A stretch of DNA of 64,000 nt from Piper betle (lineage: Eukaryota; Streptophyta; Magnoliopsida; Piperales; Piperaceae), in the NCBI GenBank assembly GCA_033002965.1, contig JAURVB010012937.1:62001-126000 (forward strand). The letters are read 5' to 3'. Within the stretch, counting starts at the first letter, position 1; the number at the start of each line of letters is the position of its first letter. Under the pieces are notes generated by a model that saw only the letters and a list, made by a program, of their open reading frames with translations, made no database searches and was not told where the DNA came from. Made by a program: the position numbers and the translations under genes. Positions 58,118 to 64,000 of the stretch are shown here, piece by piece.

Positions 58118-60174
58118 ATCTACATTAGTTTAGATGCATATTCACATTATTTGGCTCGCTCATGTTATTATTTATTAATATTTAGTCATATATTCAGAAA
58201 TCAGCTTATTTTCATTTTCATCTCTTTATCTTACTTAATTTGATTAACTAATTATTTATTATTTATTAGTTTGCTCATGCTATTATTTATTCATGTATAG
58301 TCGTATATTCATGTATTTGATGTTTATAATATTCTTATTCATGATTAATTTTATTAATTAAATAATTAATTAATTATTACTTACTCGTGTGTGTGCTAAT
58401 AATTACTTGTGTTTAGCTACAAACTTATGTAGTATTATTTATATTATTATTATTTCATGATTAATATATCATTTATTTATTACTATTCATTTATTGATAA
58501 ATGAGTTCATTCATTTAATTATTTATTAATTAATGATTATTTAATTATTATTCACCTATTTATTTTTACTCGAGTTCAATTGTTATTATTATTGTTTTGC
58601 ATGTACCTAGCATTTTATTTATTGTTTTTTTACTTATTTGACTTGTTTTTATCTGTATATTTAGTTATTATTTGTGTGTGTGCCTTGATTTGCATGTCGA
58701 TTGTTTATTTGTGGATTTGTTTTGCACTGTCTTTTATTTGAGCTGATGTTATTATTTATGTGAGTACACACTACGACTATGTATCATATAGAGTTACCAA
58801 TGTTTTGTTTAGCAATGGGTTCCGATGTAGGTTCTAGAGTTCGAGCTCGCCGTAGATGTGCCATCACGCTTGGAGCTCGGACCTCAGGTCCGTTAGGACT
58901 CTTCTTAGTTTTATTGCTCTATCGTATCATGGATTTGATTCCCAGATCGTAGGACATTGTTAAGTGGTTATTTTATCGGGCCACCTTTAGCACAGGCCAT
59001 GTAGACGCATTTTACTTCCGCGACTAATAACCCTCGAGGATGAGATCAATCATGTTGTTTTCGAACTTAGCTCTACCTCACGTTACCTTCGGGCCTACTT
59101 ATATGATTCCCTTCCCAACCCTATATATAGTTTTCATCAGATTTCAATGAGTTGAGAGTTGGTGGACTTCACTTTATATATACCGCGAGTGGGTGCATCG
59201 CAAGTCACAGTGGGCTCTAGATTAGTGAGAAGACTATTTTATTCCCGATGGATCCTGACATCTCTAAGTCTTGAGCTTCCTTACACCCGAAGAGGCGTGA
59301 AGTAGACCAGTACTGTTGTGTAAAACACATATCTAGACTTGTGATATCAAAGTGTACTAAAGGCAACTGGCTGAGAGTACTCAGCCTTTTTGCTCTGGGT
59401 CAAAAGTTATAGGGTGGTTTGGAGAGGGCTTACGCTATGTGTTTTTTCCCCAAGAGTGGGACTAGTTATTGCTGAGAGTGACACAACACCAGCTGAGGTC
59501 AGGATGCTATCTAGTCTATAGCTTGATGACTGCTTAGTAGATGCCCTTTGAGCGTTCCTATGGAGTATATATTAGTTTTCTTTCCTCTTGGAAGTTAGAT
59601 TCCACTTGCCAGTTTATACTAGTTATTTTCCAGGCTCTTGACACTCATTGTTGATGATTTTTCTACTATATGTTGGTCTTGTGTTCCTGTGTATTGGGTT
59701 GGCATTGGTGGAAGGATAGATAGTTGCTACGCAGTCATTGTTTTCTTTCATTCACTTGCCTATGTGATACGTGTTCTTATATATTTATTTGATGTATTGT
59801 GATATATACTCTAACCAGCTTATGTATAAGCAGATAAAACATGGTATCATGTCTCTTAATGAGACATACATATTTCAGCTTCAATAGTTACTTTAATGTA
59901 TTCATCCCCTTATTTTACCTATTTATTGTGTTGAGTGTTATATGTCATGTCATTGCATGTAGACTCTTATTATGTTGTTACACGCATCCATTCAGCCTTT
60001 CTTGTTGAGTGTTGGTTGCGCATTAGTGGTGTCTTCCTTTCTCAAGACGCTAAGATGGTTGTTTTGGTCCGTTTCTCATTTGAGTCTCGGAGATTAATCG
60101 ATTAGACGTTACTTGACTCGATCGTAACAGTTTTGATTCAGTTCTTAGGTGAACCAAATTTAGGGTGTTATAGT
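58118..60174 (+). mobile_element. F1-family gypsy LTR, 3' part
   Basis: Matches 9,455-11,837 (without the hAT-like element) and the complement of 39,947-41,700. TATATATAG box near 59,122. Ends GGGTGTTATA and is followed by GTTGATATCAGATC, a degenerate form of the TGGTATCAGAGC primer binding site, so the LTR end is placed with fair certainty. Confidence 0.7.
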
Positions 60175-60840
60175 TGATATCAGATCCATCTTTTGATCAA
60201 TTGAGAAGGAAGATTCTTGTTTTTAGCCAAGTGTGTGGAGCTATCCTTAATCAAGCTAGCACATCATATCCTTGGTCTTTTCTCAAGCTTCCAGATTTTT
60301 ACTCAGTCAAACTTGAGATTAGGATTAATATAGATGCCAGCAAGGATCTCATAGGCCTGTTACGATAGGTTTAGAGACGCATTTTTCCCTTCCATTGTAC
60401 TAGAGATTTGGACAAGTTAGAGTGTCCACATGTTCATTTAGTTGAGGTTGAATTAGGTAGTGACCAGAAGTACTTGGACCACCGGGGCCTACGTTACAAC
60501 ACTTGTTCGTCTTTTTGTATGTTACCACTTTAGTCCTTCTTCCTTAAGACATTATGTACATTACGAGACAGAGTTATCAGAGATGGTACTTGTTAGTAGC
60601 TTGGAGTGTAGAGACACTAGCAAAGTTACCTGAAACATGAGCTAGACCACCAAGCGCCTTGGACCGATACATCAGTCATGGTTTGAGGTCTACCTTGGTG
60701 AACTTTGACCCTCATATAGATCATTATGGATGGAGGCTATAGCTATGCCAGAGAAGCCCCTGGAGCACTTGGAGTACCAATGAGAGTTTGGGCAAATGAC
60801 TTGGATGGACCACTTCCAGGAGATAGTTGTGGATGAGGAT
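60175..60840 (+). mobile_element. Start of an F1-family interior, no coding recognised
   Basis: Follows the LTR and degenerate PBS. A 64-codon frame at 60,174 (ISDPSFDQLRRKILVFSQVC) cannot be assigned. The copia element begins inside or next to it without a visible LTR of its own. Confidence 0.4.
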
Positions 60841-61510
60841 GAATAGTGAGGAGGTCTTGCTTCCAAGGATTATGAGAGCAATAAAGTCTACAGATATTTG
60901 GGAGATCTTGAGGAATGAATTCAAAGGAAATAACAAGATAATTTTGGCAAAACTTCAAAATTTATGGGCTGATTTTAATAATATATGTATGAAGGAAGGT
61001 GAAAATATCAAAGATTTCCCTTCTAGAGTTATTGCTATTGTGAATAAAATTAGAGACTATGGTGATGATATTACATATAAGAGAGTTGATTGAGAAGCAT
61101 GTCATCGAAATTTGAACATATGTAACAATTATTGAGGCTTCAAAAGATTTGTCTAGATTGTCTATTAGTGAATTGATAAGCTCTTTTGAGGTACATGAGC
61201 AAAGAATGAATAGGGCAATGTCTACACTAAATCTAGAGCAAGTTTTTCAATCCAAAGTGAATGTGAAAATACAAGGAGATATGAGAGGGGTAAGCTTCAA
61301 ACAAGTTCCATGTTAGAAGAGGTGGAGGACCAAATGGAGGTAAGTACAATGTTGTCAAGAATTGTTATCATAGATGTGAGAAATGTCTACACTATGCTCA
61401 TGATCCTAAGAATTGTAGGTACAAAAGAAGAGATGATGATTATGTTGACAATGGTGAGAAGAAGGCCCACTATGTTGAGAAAGATGAGAAAGGAAGTGAT
61501 GTATTTTATT
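60841..61510 (+). pseudogene. Ty1/copia gag fragment
   Basis: Reads LLPRIMRAIKSTDIWEILRN, NIKDFPSRVIAIVNKIRDYG (UBN2-type gag), then through stops and frameshifts VHEQRMNR and a zinc knuckle CEKCLHYAHDPKNC (near 61,375). The N-terminus and 5' LTR are missing. Confidence 0.78.
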
Positions 61511-61515
61511 CTTCC

Positions 61516-61812
61516 ATGTCTACCCAAGAGAAGCATAATGATGTCTCGTATGTGGATGGTGGATGTAACAATCACATGACTAGAAATAAGAAAAACTTCA
61601 TGAAATTTGATGATAATTTCTCCTCTAGTGTGAAGTTTGGATATGGCAAAGCAAGAGAAGTTATTGGAAAAGGTGTGATTTTGGTGAAAAGCAAGCAAAG
61701 AACCACCAAATTCATTCATGATGTGTATTATGTACCCGGTTTGGCTACAAATTTGTTAAGTGTTAAACAAATGGTTCAAAAGGGATACAAGGTGACTTTT
61801 GACAACAAATAG
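61516..61812 (+). pseudogene. Ty1/copia protease
   Basis: Reads YVDGGCNNHMTRNKKNFMKF (active site normally DSGC, here DGGC) and FIHDVYYVPGLATNLLSVKQ, the copia protease signature. Ends at a TAG at 61,810-61,812. Confidence 0.8.
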
Positions 61813-61929
61813 TGTGAAATTCTTGACAAAGACAACAATTAAGTAGTTATTATGGTAGAGATGAATAGTAGCAATTTTTCAATTGAGAATGTCTCCTTGT
61901 CAGAATTATGGTTTGAAGACTACTTGTGA

Positions 61930-62845
61930 CGATATGCCTTTAGTATGACACTTGAAGTATGGCCACTTGAGAATGTTAGAAGTCTTGCATTATTGAAACA
62001 TAAAAACATGGTACTTTGCTTACCACAAATTGATCAAGACCACAAGCTTTGTGAAAGATGTGTGTATGGAAAACAACATAGGTTGTCATTTCAGAGTCAT
62101 CATGGAGGACAAAAGTCCCACTTGAGTTAGTGCATGCCGATTTATATGGTCCAATAAATACATCAACAATTAGAAATGCAAGGTATTTCTTCGTACTTGC
62201 TGATGATTTTACAAGAATGATGTGGGTTTACTTTTTGCATGAAAAATCGTAAACATTTTCCAAGGTTTTTGAGTTTAAGGCAATAATTGAAAAACAAAGT
62301 GCACACTACTTGAAAGCTTTGAGGACTGATGAAGGTGGAGAATTCAATTCAAAGGAGTTTTGGAACTTTTGCAAGTCAAGTGATATAAGAAGGGAGCTGA
62401 CTTGAGCTACACACTTCAACGAAATGGTGTAGTAGGACAAATGAATAGAACGGTTGTTGAAATGACTAGATGTATGTTGGCACATAATAACCTCTCATAT
62501 AAATTTTGGGTGAAGACAATAAATATCATGCTCTACATTCTCAATAGATGTCCTACTAAGGCAGTTGAAAACAAGATTCCATGTGAAACTTGGCACAAGA
62601 GAAACCCCGATGTGAGTACTTTGAAAATTTTTAGATGCATTACATATGCTCACATGTCATCCCAAAAGAGAAGGAAATTTGATGAAAAAGGTGAGAAATG
62701 TCTTTTTATTGGACATTGTGAAGAATCCAACGGGTATATGTTATTAAATCTTAAGACTAACAAGTTGGTAATTTCAAGAGATGTGATCTTTCATAAAAAT
62801 GATACATGGAAAGTGTGTGATGGTGAAGCTCATTTGAAGAGGTAA
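61930..62845 (+). pseudogene. Ty1/copia integrase
   Basis: Zinc region (LPQIDQDHKLCERCVYGKQH), core with VHADLYGPINTSTIRNARYF (Asp) and LRTDEGGEFNSKEFWNFC (Asp), and from 62,402 RNGVVGQMNRTVVEMTRCML (Gln where the catalytic Glu is expected). Ends KRRKFDEKGEKCLFIGHCEE and LVISRDVIFHKNDTW. Several stops and frameshifts. Confidence 0.82.
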
Positions 62846-63089
62846 TGTGTGGAGTAGAAGAAGAAGTAAGAGGTGAAATACTACCAATCAATGAAGTTGT
62901 TGAAGATCATGAAGATATTTCAAATTCATCTTGTCACCACCACCCGCACCACCTACTAGTACATAACAAGAAGAGTGGCAAATAAGGCCAGATGATATTG
63001 ATTCAAATTCTCCTCTAATGAATGTGCATTTTCTACAAGAAATTATGGAATCTAATGATGTTTTTTTGCATTTGAGCCTCAATGCTTTG

Positions 63090-64000
63090 ATGAAGGTATA
63101 AAACATAAAGAGTGGGTACATACTATCGATGAAGAAATGAAGATGATTGAGAAAAATCAAACATGAGAGCTTGTTGAAAAACTAAAAGGTGAAGATGTGA
63201 TTGACTTGAAATGGGTGTATAAGACAAAGTTCAATGAGGATGAATCAATTCAAAAATACAAGGCAAAATTGGTTGCAAAAGGATACTCTAAATAGCAAGG
63301 GATTGACTTTAATGAAACTTTTGCGCCGGTTGTGAGGATGGAAACATTTAGGACTATGCTAGATATTGCAACTCAGTTGAAGTTATCAGTGCTTCAACTT
63401 GATGTGAAATCAGCCTCCTTGAATGGTGAATTGCAAGAAGATGTGTATATGAGGCAACCTCAAGGTTATGTGATTGAAGGGGACAAGATGTACAAATTGA
63501 AGAAAATTTTACATGGCCTAAAACAAGCACCTAGAACATGGAATAGCAAAGTTGACAACTACTTGAAGAGAAATGGATTTCAAAGAAGCCCAAGTGAGCT
63601 CTCACTTTATGTGAAGAAAAAGGTAACAACTTCCTCATGTTTTGCTTATATGTTAATGATTTGATATATGCTAGCAATTGTGATAAGATGCTGATTGATT
63701 CAAAAAATGTGATGATGAAAGAATATGAGATGAATGATTTGAGACATATGAGATATTTTATTTACATTCAAGTGAAGCAAAAGAAATGTGAGATATTTCT
63801 TTCTCAAGAGAAGTATGAGGATGATTTGTTGAAAAACTTTAACATGTCTAATTGCAAGCCTATGTCTACACCTAAGGAGATGAATGAAAAGTTAAAAATA
63901 GATGATAGTGATGAATTGGCCAATGAGCAAAAATATAGAAGTTTGGTTCGATCTTTGATTTATCTTAAAAAACTAGACCGGACATTGTACATACCGTTAG
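63090..64000 (+). pseudogene. Ty1/copia reverse transcriptase, cut by window end
   Basis: Reads [60 protein letters not shown] and [18 protein letters not shown]. After a frameshift the active site is YVND, not YVDD (Asn codon 63,656-63,658). Continues DLRHMRYFIYIQVKQ to the end of the window. RNase H and 3' LTR lie outside. Confidence 0.85.

Noticed and set aside
1..64000. CRISPR arrays, bacterial operons, rRNA or tRNA genes
   Set aside because: Spliced plant genes and plant LTR elements rule out a prokaryote. The only tRNA-like match is the A/B box pair at 18,978-19,032, which cannot fold as a full tRNA by eye.

Overview
This window is nuclear DNA of a flowering plant. It shows spliced gene fragments with GT/AG borders, LTR retrotransposons of the Ty3/gypsy and Ty1/copia superfamilies, TRIMs, MITE-like elements, coiled-coil NLR (CNL) fragments, LRK10L-type receptor kinases and a CYP82-like P450 piece. 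CYP82 and this CNL type suggest a eudicot or other non-grass angiosperm; the species cannot be named from sequence alone. Most of the window is repeats and broken genes. The only locus that still reads as a complete gene is LRK10L copy 3 (about 34.79-36.51 kb, minus strand, two exons).

Layout. 1-2.13 kb: Athila-type gag leader and LTR-derived pieces, a second copy of what lies at 56.0-58.7 kb. 2.13-6.6 kb: ArfGAP (AGD) pseudogene, three intact exons of a ClpS-like gene on the other strand, and an NDUFA6 fragment. 6.6-9.25 kb: LRK10L copy 1 (frameshifted), a CNL P-loop fragment, and an orphan LRK10L N-terminal exon with 120-bp repeats. 9.35-11.84 kb: a gypsy LTR fragment (family F1) carrying an 813-bp hAT-like element. 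11.9-24 kb: fragments of APE2, ClpS-like, AGD (second copy, invaded by two elements) and CYP82. 24.0-32.3 kb: LRK10L copy 2 with a 5.2-kb gypsy element in its 3' flank. 32.3-37 kb: F1 piece, second CNL fragment and LRK10L copy 3. 37-46.3 kb: nested repeats (F1, a 1.3-kb solo LTR, a TRIM, and an inverted 2.9-kb LTR with its non-coding interior). 46.3-48.4 kb: LRK10L copy 4 with a copia-type solo LTR in exon 1. 48.9-60.2 kb: an F1 LTR into which an Athila-type element and a second TRIM are nested. 60.8-64 kb: a decayed copia element running off the end.

Biology. The four LRK10L copies are a local duplication family, with shared 5' flanks (about 400 bp) and shared 3' flanks bearing an NDUFA6 exon scrap. 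They are non-RD kinases, a class linked to immune signalling. They lack the Cys-rich GUB_WAK ectodomain expected of the family and instead carry a Pro/Ser-rich N-terminal exon. Three copies share a 133-bp tandem duplication that shifts the C-terminal frame; copy 1 has lost most of one unit and regained the ancestral tail. CNL fragments lie among the kinase copies and the N-terminal module abuts one of them, so this looks like a decaying immune-receptor cluster reshaped by transposons. Paralogous empty sites inside the window date several insertions relative to each other.
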